DNA of 64,000 nt from Bacteroides zoogleoformans (GCF_002998435.1 NZ_CP027231.1:2397001-2461000), one strand, 5' to 3'; counted from the first letter of the stretch, positions 1-9,304 are shown. Notes: generated by a model not told the origin, from the letters alone. Made by a program: numbers and translations.

Positions 1-113
1 TATGGTCGGCCCGTCAAGGTCTGAACCCGATGATGAACTATAGCGGAGTGACAGGCGCCGCTTTCTATGAATATGCCAAAACTTTGACTTCAAGCATCAA
101 TATTAAATTCTAA
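1..113 (+). CDS. SusC/RagA-type TonB-dependent receptor, C-terminal end (partial)
   Basis: Only the last 36 codons are present, read in the frame that opens at base 3 and stops with TAA at 111-113. The tail ends in alternating residues and a terminal phenylalanine (SSINIKF), the usual last beta-strand of an outer-membrane barrel. It lies nine bases before a SusD-type lipoprotein gene, the invariant susC-susD order of Bacteroidota, so it is called a SusC receptor from tail plus context. Substrate cannot be told from this fragment. Confidence 0.8.
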   Translation, partial: WSARQGLNPMMNYSGVTGAAFYEYAKTLTSSINIKF

Positions 114-122
114 TTCTAAAAA

Positions 123-1700
123 ATGACTTATATGAGAAAGTTTAAAAAAATATGCGCGGCATTCTTTGTCGGACTGCTGGCTACCGGATGTGCGGGAGAC
201 TACCTGGACAACGAGCCATCTAACTCCATAAGCCGGGATAAAGCTGTAGAAAACACAGAAGGACTGAGGTACATTCTGGAAGGGGTGCACAATATGATTT
301 ATTCATATAATTTCAGTAATCAAGTATTCACCCTCGGCCAACCGGGTCTGAATGCTAGCTTGGACTTACTTGGAGATGACATGATCAACACTAAACCGGC
401 CTACCACATGAGTGTTTATCGCTGGGAAGACCATACAAGTCCTGACGGAGAAATCAATCTCTATGCTTGGGACTATTTCTATACTATCATCCAGCATCTG
501 AACGAGATTATCGGAGCGGTAGATAACGTGAAGAATGCTGCGGCAACGGAAGTGGCTACCTTGAAAGGGGAAGCTTATAGCTTGCGCGCATGGGCTTACT
601 TCAATTTGGTTCAACTTTACGGCAAACGCTATGTAAAAGGCGAAGCCAATGACAATTTGGGAGTTATTATTCGTAAAGAAGTGTCATACGATGCTCGCCC
701 GCGCTCTACCGTGGCTGAAGTATATAAACTTATTGATGAAGACATTAAGACCGGTCTTGAGAATTTAGAAAAGGCTCCTGACTTGGAACGCAAAAACGTG
801 ATTCGTTATTCTACGGCATGTGGCATTGCCGCACGTATCGCCTTGGCAAAGTCGGAATGGGCAGATGCCGAGAAATATGCAGATTTGGCAATTAAGCATT
901 CAGGCGCCACTCTACAACAAGGTGGTGCGCTTTGTGACGGCTTCTGCGATTTGAGTGCCTCCGAATGGATGTGGGGCTATTATCAAGGCAGTGACCAGGA
1001 TTTTTTCTACGCAAGCTATTTCTGTGCGTATTCTTACAACTTTAACGGGCATAATAAAGGTTTCAAACATGCGGTAAACCGTACCTTGTATGACAAGATG
1101 GGCAAAAACGATGCACGTCGCGGCTGGTGGGTATGTTTGGATCAAGGAGATAAGATTCCTAAAGATGCCAGCGCCTCTTACTTTGAGGGAGGAATGAGTA
1201 AGCCCAATTGGGAAGTTACCGGGCAACAAATCAAATATCGCGCCAAAGGAGCTGAAGATACGCATGGAGATTTGCTGATTATGCGGCTGGGAGAAATGTA
1301 CTACATCAAAGCGGAAGCACAAGCCAGACAGGGTTCCGGCAGAGAAGCCGATGCCCGTGCCACTCTATTGGAAATCATGAGTACACGCGATCCGGAATAT
1401 AAGACGGAGGCTGTGGGCGATGAACTGATGGATGAGATTTTCCGTAACAAACGAATTGATTTATGGATGGAAGGGCAACGTTTCTTTGATATGAAACGCT
1501 TGGGCATTATTCCCGATCGCTTGAATAGCGCAAATATTCAAATACACTTAAAAGGCAATGCCCAAAAGACTGCTATCACTCGTAACTCAGGTACCAATGC
1601 CAAGAAAATAGCCAAGTCTGTAGATGATAAATATTGGGAGTTTGCCATTCCGTATACGGAAATACGTGGTAATGATCAATGTGTACAAAATCCTTTATAA
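123..1700 (+). CDS. SusD/RagB-family nutrient-binding outer-membrane lipoprotein
   Basis: A 525-residue protein with a lipoprotein signal: basic start, hydrophobic stretch and lipobox LATGC with the acylated Cys at residue 23. SusD-type hallmarks are the early N-terminal helix (EPSNSIS), the helical repeat region with LKGEAYSLRAWAYFNLVQLYG around residues 145-165, and the C-terminal part with RLGEMYYIKAEA and RNKRIDLWMEGQRFFDMKR. SusD proteins sit on the cell surface as a lid on the SusC barrel and help capture a glycan or other large nutrient. The partial susC lies directly upstream and a strong terminator lies about 45 bases downstream, so this is the last gene of its operon. An in-frame ATG nine bases further in (132) is an equally plausible start. 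No enzyme gene accompanies the pair inside the window, so the substrate is unknown. Confidence 0.93.
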   Translation: MTYMRKFKKICAAFFVGLLATGCAGDYLDNEPSNSISRDKAVENTEGLRYILEGVHNMIYSYNFSNQVFTLGQPGLNASLDLLGDDMINTKPAYHMSVYRWEDHTSPDGEINLYAWDYFYTIIQHLNEIIGAVDNVKNAAATEVATLKGEAYSLRAWAYFNLVQLYGKRYVKGEANDNLGVIIRKEVSYDARPRSTVAEVYKLIDEDIKTGLENLEKAPDLERKNVIRYSTACGIAARIALAKSEWADAEKYADLAIKHSGATLQQGGALCDGFCDLSASEWMWGYYQGSDQDFFYASYFCAYSYNFNGHNKGFKHAVNRTLYDKMGKNDARRGWWVCLDQGDKIPKDASASYFEGGMSKPNWEVTGQQIKYRAKGAEDTHGDLLIMRLGEMYYIKAEAQARQGSGREADARATLLEIMSTRDPEYKTEAVGDELMDEIFRNKRIDLWMEGQRFFDMKRLGIIPDRLNSANIQIHLKGNAQKTAITRNSGTNAKKIAKSVDDKYWEFAIPYTEIRGNDQCVQNPL

Positions 1701-1733
1701 AGGTATGTCATAAGATTATCGTAAATCATTAAT

Positions 1734-1880
1734 CTAAAAAAGGATAGACCTCACCAAACGCTTTTGAAAAGCCATTTGGTGAGGTCTCTTTTTCGGCAAA
1801 TAATGAAACTCGTACCCCGCATCGTACTCTGTCAGAATGCCGATCAAGTGGTCTTTGTAGAATATGTTGGCTTGTCTCAT
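1734..1880 (-). pseudogene. HipA N-terminal fragment (truncated toxin kinase)
   Basis: A 48-codon reading frame starts inside the stop codon of the hipB-like gene (ATGA overlap), exactly as hipA follows hipB in intact modules. Its first about 30 residues (MRQANIFYKDHLIGILTEYD and on to EFHYLPK) match the conserved N-subdomain of HipA Ser/Thr kinases. The following codons are simply the antisense of the terminator hairpin of the upstream SusCD operon and end at TAG. HipA is normally more than 300 residues; the kinase core is absent, so this cannot be an active toxin. I infer a deletion that fused the 5' end of hipA to the end of the SusD operon. Confidence 0.75.
1747..1793 (+). terminator. Rho-independent terminator of the SusC/SusD operon (bidirectional)
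   Basis: A 12-bp arm GACCTCACCAAA at 1747-1758 pairs perfectly with TTTGGTGAGGTC at 1775-1786; the loop holds a further self-complementary GCTTTT/AAAAGC. A T-rich run follows on the plus strand, and an A-rich run precedes it, so it can also act on leftward transcripts. It sits 46 bases after the SusD stop codon. Confidence 0.8.
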
Positions 1881-2089
1881 TGATTATTCGTTTTTGACGT
1901 AGTAACCATTTCATAATTGAAGAACTCGAGAAGCTGATTCACCTTATCGAGGCGTAGCGTTTCCTTTCCTTGTTCAAGGTCGCGAACGAAGCGCAATCCT
2001 ACACTCGACTTCAACGAGAGTTCTTCTTGTGTCAGGTTATACTGCTTTCGCAACATTTTGACTGTAGTAGAGAGACTGTTCATAATCAT
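1877..2089 (-). CDS. hipB: HipB-like XRE-family antitoxin/repressor (y4mF type)
   Basis: A 70-residue helix-turn-helix protein. Residues 6-60 form an XRE fold: LRKQYNLTQEELSLKSSVGLRFVRDLEQGK, followed by TLRLDKVNQLLEFFNYEM, the signature of the y4mF/HipB group that precedes HipA kinases. In intact modules HipB binds HipA and represses the operon. Two starts are possible, at 2089 and the ATG six bases later. The downstream hipA is reduced to a short fragment, so this is an orphan antitoxin or repressor. A palindrome resembling a HipB operator lies about 50 bases upstream, so autoregulation may persist. Confidence 0.8.
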   Translation of the reverse strand: MIMNSLSTTVKMLRKQYNLTQEELSLKSSVGLRFVRDLEQGKETLRLDKVNQLLEFFNYEMVTTSKTNNQ

Positions 2090-2137
2090 CCGGATTTATA
2101 CCTTTTCGGGTTCGAAGTTCATACAAATATTCAATAT

Positions 2138-2155
2138 TATACCATAAGGGGTATA
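2138..2155. promoter_or_regulatory. Candidate HipB operator (palindrome)
   Basis: An 18-bp palindrome reads TATAC-N8-GTATA (TATACC at 2138-2143, GGTATA at 2150-2155). E. coli HipB operators are described as TATCC-N8-GGATA, the same length and spacing, so this is a close analogue. A lone TATACC half-site lies at 2097-2102, nearer the hipB start. Binding by this HipB is inferred. Confidence 0.5.
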
Positions 2156-2176
2156 AATCATTGCTTTCCGGTGCGA

Positions 2177-2425
2177 TTATATCAGATAAGGTGCAATTTT
2201 GTGATAGCAGACCCGAAAGAAGCCATCATGGCTCTGACAAGTACGGCATAGCCCTTCTTCCTCTCCGTAACGTTTGCGCAGGTATATGGCGCAAACGTCC
2301 TCTGATAGCATCGCATCTCCGCTGAACAGAAAGATACTCAGCAAACCGCTATCAACAAAGTAGTGTTTCTTCACCGTATCTTTCTCCACAAACTTCGTCG
2401 TATAATTTTCCAACGAGAACAACAT
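2177..2425 (-). pseudogene. Remnant of an AAA-type ATPase with DUF4143 C-terminal domain
   Basis: The 82-codon frame contains FSLENYTTKFVEKDTVKKHY, then FVDSGLLSIFL and AIYLRKRYGEE, which I recognise as the conserved core of the DUF4143 domain at the C-terminus of Bacteroidota AAA ATPases of the ExeA/DUF4143 type. Those proteins are about 380-450 residues; here there is no Walker A/B region and the sequence after YGEEE is unrelated. It is therefore a decayed fragment. The assignment rests on motif memory, not on a search. Confidence 0.5.
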
Positions 2426-2429
2426 GCGC

Positions 2430-2773
2430 AGGTATCTGCCTCAAAAACAGGACCGGTATGATTTCTTGCTTTTTGAAGAATGACAGTTTTTTGCTTTTTC
2501 TATGAGTTCTGCTGTGAGGCGGTCTGCAAATTTCGAGTACTTGCTGTCTATCAAATTTTGCGCCAATGCCGGTAGTTCCGGTGAACTTTTATTTACAAGA
2601 AAGGGAATAATATGTCAGTTTCTTAATTGGGGAAAGTAAAAATGTTATTCATTAATATATCCAATGTTTCGGACAAAGCTTCATCTGTTGTCACCGGGCG
2701 TGTTTTCCGGTTAAATGGCGGGCATATGGCCGAATTAAAGAATGACATTGCTTGAAGATTGTGTGAAAATCCT
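2430..2773 (-). other. Gene-free stretch with decayed leftward coding fragments
   Basis: No intact gene is visible between the DUF4143 remnant and hflX. On the minus strand an open frame at 2441-2614 reads like protein (HIIPFLVNKSSPELPALAQN and on to FADRLTAELIEKAKN) but has no start codon and stops after 58 codons. A second leftward frame ends at 2623 with ALSETLDILMNNIFTFPN. I recognise neither. Their protein-like composition without starts suggests eroded accessory genes like the neighbouring hipA and DUF4143 fragments. Confidence 0.3.
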
Positions 2774-2781
2774 TATATTTG
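2752..2781 (+). promoter_or_regulatory. Promoter of hflX (Bacteroides -33/-7 type)
   Basis: TATATTTG at 2774-2781 matches the -7 consensus TAnnTTTG of the Bacteroides primary sigma factor. A TTG trinucleotide at 2752-2754 lies at the expected distance for the -33 element. The box is 42 bases before the hflX ATG. Confidence 0.5.
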
Positions 2782-2823
2782 TGGCCATTAAAATTGGAAT
2801 ATATATAATATAAGGTATAGTAA

Positions 2824-4080
2824 ATGAAAGAATTTGTAATTTCCGAGGTGCAGGCCGAAACAGCGGTATTGGTGGGTCTTATCACAAAGACGCAAGACGA
2901 GCGCAAGACCAACGAATATCTTGACGAGCTGGCATTCTTGGCTGAGACAGCCGGGGCGGAAGTGGTGAAAAGATTTACCCAAAAGCTGGAGCAGGCTCAT
3001 TCGGTGACCTATGTGGGCACGGGCAAGCTGGCCGAGATAAAAGAATATATCAAGAACGAAGAAGAGGCCGAACGTGAGGTTGGAATGGTAATCTTCGATG
3101 ATGAACTTTCTGCCAAACAGATACGAAATATTGAAGCGGAACTGAAGATTAAGATATTGGATAGAACTTCCCTTATTCTCGACATTTTTGCCATGCGCGC
3201 ACAGACAGCCAATGCTAAAACACAGGTGGAACTGGCGCAGTACAAATACATGCTTCCCCGCCTGCAACGCTTGTGGACACACCTGGAACGTCAGGGAGGC
3301 GGCTCTGGTGCCGGAGGCGGCAAGGGGTCTGTGGGGCTTCGCGGACCGGGTGAGACGCAGTTGGAAATGGACCGCCGCATCATCCTTAACCGTATGTCTT
3401 TGCTGAAAGAACGTTTGGCCGAGATTGACAAACAAAAATCTACGCAGCGCAAAAACCGCGGACGGCTGATTCGTGTGGCGTTGGTGGGATACACCAACGT
3501 AGGCAAGTCGACGCTGATGACGTTGCTCTCGAAAAGCGAGGTGTTTGCTGAGAATAAGCTGTTTGCCACGCTGGACACTACGGTGCGCAAGGTGATTATC
3601 GAAAACCTGCCGTTCCTGCTTTCCGATACGGTGGGTTTTATCCGCAAGTTGCCCACTGATTTGGTGGATTCCTTCAAGTCCACCCTCGACGAGGTGCGCG
3701 AAGCCGATTTGCTGCTGCATATCGTTGATATTTCCCATCCCGATTTTGAAGAACAGATAGAAGTTGTGAACAAGACATTGGCCGACATCGGTGCTGCCGG
3801 CAAGCCCATGATGCTTGTATTCAATAAAATAGACGCTTACACCTACGTGGAGAAAGCGGCTGACGACCTTACCCCCAAAACAAAAGAAAACTTAACACTC
3901 GAAGAACTGATGAAGACGTGGATGGCGAAGATGGAGGATAGTTGCCTCTTTATCTCCGCCCGTGAAAAAATCAACATGGAGGAACTGAAAAGTGTGGTTT
4001 ACGGACGTGTGAAGGAACTGCATGTGCAGAAGTACCCCTACAACGATTTTCTTTATCAGTTCTACGGAGACGAAGAATAA
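2824..4080 (+). CDS. hflX: GTPase HflX
   Basis: A 418-residue GTPase. Residues 1-200 form the HflX N-terminal domain with the glycine-rich linker RQGGGSGAGGGKGSVGLRGP and the family motif GPGETQLEMDRR. The G domain has G1 GYTNVGKS at 222-229, G3 DTVG at 268-271 (followed by FIRKLP, typical of HflX) and G4 NKID at 334-337. HflX binds the 50S subunit and splits or rescues stalled 70S ribosomes after stress. Length is normal for the family. The DUF4954 gene follows 45 bases later on the same strand and may be co-transcribed. Confidence 0.95.
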   Translation: MKEFVISEVQAETAVLVGLITKTQDERKTNEYLDELAFLAETAGAEVVKRFTQKLEQAHSVTYVGTGKLAEIKEYIKNEEEAEREVGMVIFDDELSAKQIRNIEAELKIKILDRTSLILDIFAMRAQTANAKTQVELAQYKYMLPRLQRLWTHLERQGGGSGAGGGKGSVGLRGPGETQLEMDRRIILNRMSLLKERLAEIDKQKSTQRKNRGRLIRVALVGYTNVGKSTLMTLLSKSEVFAENKLFATLDTTVRKVIIENLPFLLSDTVGFIRKLPTDLVDSFKSTLDEVREADLLLHIVDISHPDFEEQIEVVNKTLADIGAAGKPMMLVFNKIDAYTYVEKAADDLTPKTKENLTLEELMKTWMAKMEDSCLFISAREKINMEELKSVVYGRVKELHVQKYPYNDFLYQFYGDEE

Positions 4081-4125
4081 TCTCTGGAGAGTTGAAAAGA
4101 AGCTTTCCTCTTTCATTAAATCCGT

Positions 4126-6111
4126 ATGAGTTATAGAAAATTGACCGAGGCCGAAGTGCTTCGTTTGAAAAGCCAATCGTGCCTGGCTGACGATTGGGAA
4201 AAAGTGACCGTTGCCGAAGAGTTTGTAACGGAGTTCGTGCACCATACTCGTTTCTCGGGAGAGGTGCGTTTAGGAGTGTTTCGTTCGGAATTTACTTTGC
4301 CGGGAGGAATAAAGAAGCATTCCGGCCTGCGGCATGTGACGTTGCATAACGTTACCGTGGGAGATAATTGTTGCATTGAGAATATCCAGAACTACATTGC
4401 CAATTACGAGATAGGCCACGATACTTTTATCGAGAATGTGGATATTATCCTTGTGGACGGAGTATCGAAGTTCGGCAACGGGGTGGAAGTCTCCGTCCTG
4501 AACGAGACGGGAGGGCGCGAGGTGCTTATCAGCGACAAGCTGTCGGCGCATCAGGCTTACATCATGGCCCTTTACCGCCATCGTCCGGAACTGATAGCCC
4601 GGATGAAAGAAATCACAGACTTCTATTCCAATAAGCACGCTTCTGCCGTGGGGAGCATAGGCAGCCATGTGATGATATTGAACACCGGCTCCATCAAGAA
4701 TGTCCGTGTGGGCGACTATTGCCGCATTTGCGGGACGTGCCGCCTATACAACGGGAGCATCAACAGCAATGAAGTGGCGCCGGTGCACATCGGGCACGGG
4801 GTGATTTGCGACGACTTCATCATATCTTCCGGTTCGCACGTGGACGACGGGGCCATGCTGAGCCGCTGTTTCATTGGGCAGGCCTGCCGGTTGGGGCATA
4901 ACTATTCGGCTTCCGACTCGTTGTTCTTCAGCAATTGTCAGGGAGAGAACGGTGAGGCATGTTCCATCTTTGCCGGGCCGTTCACGGTGACGCATCACAA
5001 ATCTACTCTGCTGATAGCCGGCATGTTCTCGTTCATGAATGCCGGTTCGGGATCTAATCAAAGCAATCACATGTATAAGCTGGGGCCTATTCATCAAGGA
5101 ACGTTGGAGCGTGGTGCGAAGACCACATCGGACTCGTACATCCTGTGGCCGGCAAGGGTAGGGGCATTTTCCTTAGTCATGGGACGCCACGTCAACCATT
5201 CCGATACATCGAATCTGCCTTTCTCCTATCTGATAGAACAGAACAATACGACTTATCTGGTGCCGGGTGTCAACCTGCGCAGTGTGGGCACCATCCGTGA
5301 TGCCCAAAAATGGCCGAAGCGTGACGGACGCACCGACACCAACAAGCTGGACTACATTAACTACAATCTCCTCAGTCCCTACACCGTGCAGAAGATGTTC
5401 AAGGGACGGGAAACGTTGCTCAACCTGCGCCATGCCGGTGGCGAACTGTCTGATATCTACTCTTTCCATAGTGCGAAAATCCGCAATTCTGCACTGCATA
5501 AGGGACTTAAGTTTTACGAGATTGCCATTCATAAGTTCCTTGGCAATTCAGTCATCAAGCGTCTGGAAAGAATCGACTTCAGAAGCAACGAAGAGATACG
5601 TGCCCGCCTGAAGCCCGATACGCTTGTGGGCAGTGGTGAGTGGGTGGATATCTCCGGGCTGATTGCTCCGAAAAGCGAGATCGATGCTTTGATAGGCGGC
5701 ATTGAGTCGGGAACGGTGAATAGGCTGAAGTATATCAACGCCGAGTTTGAAAAGATGCATACTAACTATTATACGTATGAGTGGACGTGGGCATACGAGA
5801 AGCTGGAAGAATTTTACGGCATCAGTCCGGCGAATATGACGGCGGAAGACGTTATTCGTATTGTGGAAAAGTGGAAAGAGGCTGTGGTCGGTCTGGACCG
5901 TATGGTTTACGAAGACGCCAAGAAAGAATTCTCGCTGGCTTCGATGACCGGATTTGGCGCTGACGGTTCGCGCCTTGAAAAGGAACTCGACTTTGAACAG
6001 GTGCGCGGCGACTTTGAAAGCAATCCTTTCGTTACGGCTGTGCTGAAGCATATCGAAGTGAAAACGGCGCTGGGTGATGAACTGATAGGGCGGATGAAAA
6101 AGGTGTTGTAG
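4126..6111 (+). CDS. DUF4954 family protein (hexapeptide-repeat beta-helix)
   Basis: A 661-residue protein conserved in Bacteroidota and assigned to DUF4954. Residues about 60-330 carry loosely periodic turns (VTVGDNCCIENIQNYI, VHIGHGVICDDFIISSGSHV, CRLGHNYSASDSLFF) of the kind that build a left-handed beta-helix as in sugar-nucleotide acyltransferases. The C-terminal third is predicted helical. The function is unknown; a sugar-phosphate nucleotidyl- or acyl-transferase-like role is only suggested by the fold. No signal peptide, so cytosolic. It lies between hflX and fumarase on the same strand. Confidence 0.8.
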   Translation: MSYRKLTEAEVLRLKSQSCLADDWEKVTVAEEFVTEFVHHTRFSGEVRLGVFRSEFTLPGGIKKHSGLRHVTLHNVTVGDNCCIENIQNYIANYEIGHDTFIENVDIILVDGVSKFGNGVEVSVLNETGGREVLISDKLSAHQAYIMALYRHRPELIARMKEITDFYSNKHASAVGSIGSHVMILNTGSIKNVRVGDYCRICGTCRLYNGSINSNEVAPVHIGHGVICDDFIISSGSHVDDGAMLSRCFIGQACRLGHNYSASDSLFFSNCQGENGEACSIFAGPFTVTHHKSTLLIAGMFSFMNAGSGSNQSNHMYKLGPIHQGTLERGAKTTSDSYILWPARVGAFSLVMGRHVNHSDTSNLPFSYLIEQNNTTYLVPGVNLRSVGTIRDAQKWPKRDGRTDTNKLDYINYNLLSPYTVQKMFKGRETLLNLRHAGGELSDIYSFHSAKIRNSALHKGLKFYEIAIHKFLGNSVIKRLERIDFRSNEEIRARLKPDTLVGSGEWVDISGLIAPKSEIDALIGGIESGTVNRLKYINAEFEKMHTNYYTYEWTWAYEKLEEFYGISPANMTAEDVIRIVEKWKEAVVGLDRMVYEDAKKEFSLASMTGFGADGSRLEKELDFEQVRGDFESNPFVTAVLKHIEVKTALGDELIGRMKKVL

Positions 6112-6184
6112 ATGAAATCATCTTCTCTCTGCATGCAGGGCATCATTTTTACTCTGATTAAAGAAATATTTCAATAATAGTTCT

Positions 6185-6192
6185 TACCTTTG
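6185..6192 (+). promoter_or_regulatory. Promoter -7 box of fumarase
   Basis: TACCTTTG fits TAnnTTTG exactly, 110 bases before the fumarase ATG, leaving a long 5' leader. No clear -33 TTTG is visible about 20 bases upstream. Confidence 0.4.
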
Positions 6193-6301
6193 CTTTGTGA
6201 AAGCAGGCGACATTCGGGACGTGACACACATAAGATTGCTCCTGTTTGGTTCGCACTGCTTTTGTGCAGCGATTAACTAACTTAAAAATAAACGAGTAAT
6301 T

Positions 6302-7939
6302 ATGGCAACACCTCCGTTCAAGTATCAGCCTATGTTCGAGAAAGGGAAAGATACTACCGAGTATTATCTGCTCACGAAAGATTATGTTTCAGTAAGCGAG
6401 TTTGAAGGAAAGCCCATCCTGAAGATTGAGAAAGAAGGTCTGACGGCTATGGCAAATGCGGCTTTCCGTGATGTGTCGTTCATGTTGCGCCGTTCGCACA
6501 ACGAGCAAGTGGCCAAAATATTAAGTGACCCCGAAGCGAGCGACAATGATAAATATGTGGCATTGACCTTCTTGCGCAATGCGGAAGTGGCGTCTAAAGG
6601 TGTGCTTCCTTTCTGCCAGGATACGGGTACTGCCATCATTCATGGTGAAAAAGGACAGCAGGTGTGGACGGGATATTGCGATGAGGAAGCTCTTTCTTTG
6701 GGCGTTTACAAGACCTATACGGAAGAGAACCTTCGTTATTCTCAGAATGCTCCGCTCACCATGTATGACGAAGTGAACACGAAGTGCAACCTTCCGGCGC
6801 AGATTGATATCGAAGCTACGGAAGGCATGGAGTATGAGTTCCTTTGCGTGACCAAAGGCGGTGGTTCTGCCAACAAGACTTACCTCTATCAAGAGACAAA
6901 GGCTATCTTGAATCCTTCGACGCTCGTACCCTTCCTCATCTCGAAGATAAAGACGCTGGGTACGGCGGCCTGTCCTCCTTATCACATCGCATTTGTCATC
7001 GGCGGAACTTCTGCCGAGAAGAATCTGCTGACAGTGAAATTGGCTTCTACCCGCTTCTACGACAACCTGCCTACTACGGGCAATGAGTACGGACGTGCTT
7101 TCCGCGATGTGGAGTTAGAAAAAGAAGTTTTGGCGGAGGCTCATAAGATAGGGCTTGGCGCACAGTTCGGCGGCAAATACATGGCTCACGATGTTCGCAT
7201 CATCCGCCTGCCTCGTCACGGTGCTTCTTGCCCTGTGGGCTTGGGAGTTTCCTGTTCTGCCGACCGTAACATCAAGTGTAAAATCAATAAAGAAGGTATC
7301 TGGATTGAGAAGTTAGACAGCAATCCGGGGGAATTGATTCCGGCGGAACTCCGTCAGGCAGGCGAGGGTGATGTTGTGAAGATTGACCTGAACCGTCCGA
7401 TGGCCGATATCCTGAAAGAATTGACCAAGTATCCGGTATCTACCCGTCTGTCGTTGAACGGAACCATCATCGTGGGTCGTGACATTGCGCACGCCAAGCT
7501 GAAAGAGCGTTTGGATAAGGGTGAAGACCTTCCGCAATACATCAAAGACCATCCCATCTACTATGCCGGCCCTGCCAAGACTCCTCAAGGCATGGCTTGC
7601 GGTTCGATGGGACCGACCACGGCCGGACGTATGGACTCTTACGTAGAGTTGTTCCAAAGTCATGGCGGCAGCATGATTATGCTTGCCAAAGGTAATCGCA
7701 GCCAGCAGGTGACGGATGCTTGCCAGAAGTATGGCGGCTTCTATCTCGGCTCTATCGGTGGCCCTGCCGCTATCTTGGCGCAGAACAACATCAAGAGCAT
7801 CGAGTGTGTGGAATATCCCGAACTGGGCATGGAGGCTATCTGGAAGATTGAAGTAGAGAATTTTCCGGCATTTATTCTGGTAGATGATAAGGGAAATGAC
7901 TTCTTCAAACAGTTGAAGCCTTGGAATTGCAGTAAGTAA
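6302..7939 (+). CDS. fumA: Fumarate hydratase, class I (iron-sulfur)
   Basis: A 545-residue single-chain class I fumarase, which interconverts fumarate and malate with an oxygen-sensitive [4Fe-4S] cluster. The alpha domain carries PFCQDTGTA (Cys105, a cluster ligand) and the [21 protein letters not shown] segment with the remaining ligand cysteines. The beta domain has [17 protein letters not shown] and [12 protein letters not shown], typical of this family. Length equals the usual one-chain form. In Bacteroides this enzyme belongs to the reductive branch from oxaloacetate to succinate used in fermentation. The gene is flanked by its own promoter box and a strong terminator, so it is probably monocistronic. 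Confidence 0.96.
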   Translation: MATPPFKYQPMFEKGKDTTEYYLLTKDYVSVSEFEGKPILKIEKEGLTAMANAAFRDVSFMLRRSHNEQVAKILSDPEASDNDKYVALTFLRNAEVASKGVLPFCQDTGTAIIHGEKGQQVWTGYCDEEALSLGVYKTYTEENLRYSQNAPLTMYDEVNTKCNLPAQIDIEATEGMEYEFLCVTKGGGSANKTYLYQETKAILNPSTLVPFLISKIKTLGTAACPPYHIAFVIGGTSAEKNLLTVKLASTRFYDNLPTTGNEYGRAFRDVELEKEVLAEAHKIGLGAQFGGKYMAHDVRIIRLPRHGASCPVGLGVSCSADRNIKCKINKEGIWIEKLDSNPGELIPAELRQAGEGDVVKIDLNRPMADILKELTKYPVSTRLSLNGTIIVGRDIAHAKLKERLDKGEDLPQYIKDHPIYYAGPAKTPQGMACGSMGPTTAGRMDSYVELFQSHGGSMIMLAKGNRSQQVTDACQKYGGFYLGSIGGPAAILAQNNIKSIECVEYPELGMEAIWKIEVENFPAFILVDDKGNDFFKQLKPWNCSK

Positions 7940-8008
7940 ACCTATTATGCCGGCAGGCTTTGTCCTGTGTCATTAAGGGTGTGTCATAATGCCCGGATTG
8001 AAAGATTT

Positions 8009-8044
8009 GCCCCTGCTACAGCTATCTGTGGCAGGGGCGTTTTC
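8009..8044 (+). terminator. Rho-independent terminator of fumarase
   Basis: GCCCCTGC at 8009-8016 pairs with GCAGGGGC at 8031-8038, extended by ACAG/CTGT in the upper stem, followed by GTTTTC. It lies between the convergent fumarase and pectate lyase genes. Confidence 0.85.
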
Positions 8045-8072
8045 GTGAAAAGAGTTTTGGCATACTCTTTTT

Positions 8073-9188
8073 TTATTTCTTGTTCAGCGTCTTTTTCCAC
8101 TTCTCATACTTCTTCAGCACTTTCAGACCACCGTCGTTATACCAGCTGTAGCCGTTGCGCCGTTCGTAGCCTATCTCGGAGATGTCGAAGCGTTTCACAC
8201 CGTCGCGGTCGCAGAAGAAAGGACGATTATCTTCCAGCGTATAGAAGCGTGCCCAAAGCGCGGGGCAATCGGCATCATCCTGTGAACAGGGAACCATGCG
8301 ATAATCTTTCTTACCTTGGCTGTTGATGAAGCTCTCTTGCTTCATGCCGACGATTTTGCTCTCTTTGAGCCAGTCTACGGCAGCTTCTACGGCGGTGATG
8401 ATTTCCTTGGAGGGTTGGGGGATGGACATCAGCAGCAGGATGATATCGTCCGATTCGGCACCGCTCAGTGAAGGTAATTCATAGGCACGGGCTTTGGCCG
8501 GAGCCAGCGTATGCTCATCGTGCTGAGCACACCAAACGGTGAGTTTCCCGTTGCGGCGGACTTGTGTCTTCAGGATGCATTCCACTCCCTTGTCGAAGGC
8601 TGTGCGGGCTTGTCGGCAGAGGCTGTCCGTGGCGAAAGTATAAGGCGGTTGCTTTTCGTAGACTTGGCGCAGCAGCTTCATCACGTTTATCATTGCATTG
8701 TCGTTATAGGTGATGTGGGTATAATAACCCGTGGGGCGGGGCCAGAACTGCGGGAAACCTCCATTGGCATACTGCGACTTCAGAAGGTAGCGTATGCCCT
8801 CGATGGCCGCATCTCTGTATTTCTCTATTCGTGTGGCCAGATAAGTGCGTGAAAGATAGCGTATCTCCGTGCTGGTGGCACTGTTGTCTATCGTGCTTTC
8901 GCCCACGTTGTCTTTGGCATGGAGTACGTCCTCCAGTTCCTGCGGTGATAATTCGGCAGGCATGTAGACGTTCTTCGGCCATCCGCCGGTGATATGCTGA
9001 TATAGCAATACATTGTCGGCAATGCGTATGGCCTCGGCAGTCTTGAAGAAGTCATCGTCCAGTTTCGCTGCCATTCTTACCCAACTCTTGTAAGGCTGTT
9101 TTTCTTTGTAGTTTGTCGCCGTTTCTTGCGCTTTCGCTCCGACCATGACGGCGAGAAAAGCGCAATACAGAATAATGATTCGTTTCAT
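8073..9188 (-). CDS. Secreted pectate lyase, PL10 family
   Basis: A 371-residue protein with a cleavable signal peptide (MKRIIILYCAFLAVMVGAKA, then QE). The mature part has PL10 motifs: HITGGWPKNV, DNSATSTEIRYLSRTYLAT, YANGGFPQFWP and YTHITYNDNAMINVMKLL, then ALWARFYTLEDNRPFFCDRDG near the C-terminus. PL10 enzymes cleave polygalacturonate by beta-elimination with calcium and an (alpha/alpha)3 barrel. It stands alone without SusCD or other pectinase genes nearby, so it probably serves a pectin system encoded elsewhere. Absence of a lipobox suggests a periplasmic or exported soluble enzyme. Confidence 0.87.
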   Translation of the reverse strand: MKRIIILYCAFLAVMVGAKAQETATNYKEKQPYKSWVRMAAKLDDDFFKTAEAIRIADNVLLYQHITGGWPKNVYMPAELSPQELEDVLHAKDNVGESTIDNSATSTEIRYLSRTYLATRIEKYRDAAIEGIRYLLKSQYANGGFPQFWPRPTGYYTHITYNDNAMINVMKLLRQVYEKQPPYTFATDSLCRQARTAFDKGVECILKTQVRRNGKLTVWCAQHDEHTLAPAKARAYELPSLSGAESDDIILLLMSIPQPSKEIITAVEAAVDWLKESKIVGMKQESFINSQGKKDYRMVPCSQDDADCPALWARFYTLEDNRPFFCDRDGVKRFDISEIGYERRNGYSWYNDGGLKVLKKYEKWKKTLNKK

Positions 9189-9304
9189 GATATTTCCTTT
9201 CTTGATAAAAGATTCTTAGCGTCTGTATGGAAACAGAAAAATATCCTCAAAAATAACTTTCAAAACAGTGCAGAGCAAAATTAAAAAAAGATCTTAGTCG
9301 GATA

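Noticed and set aside
2788..3738. Long antisense frame opposite hflX
   Set aside because: Mirror of a strongly coding gene; low-complexity His/Gln/Leu-rich content typical of shadow frames.
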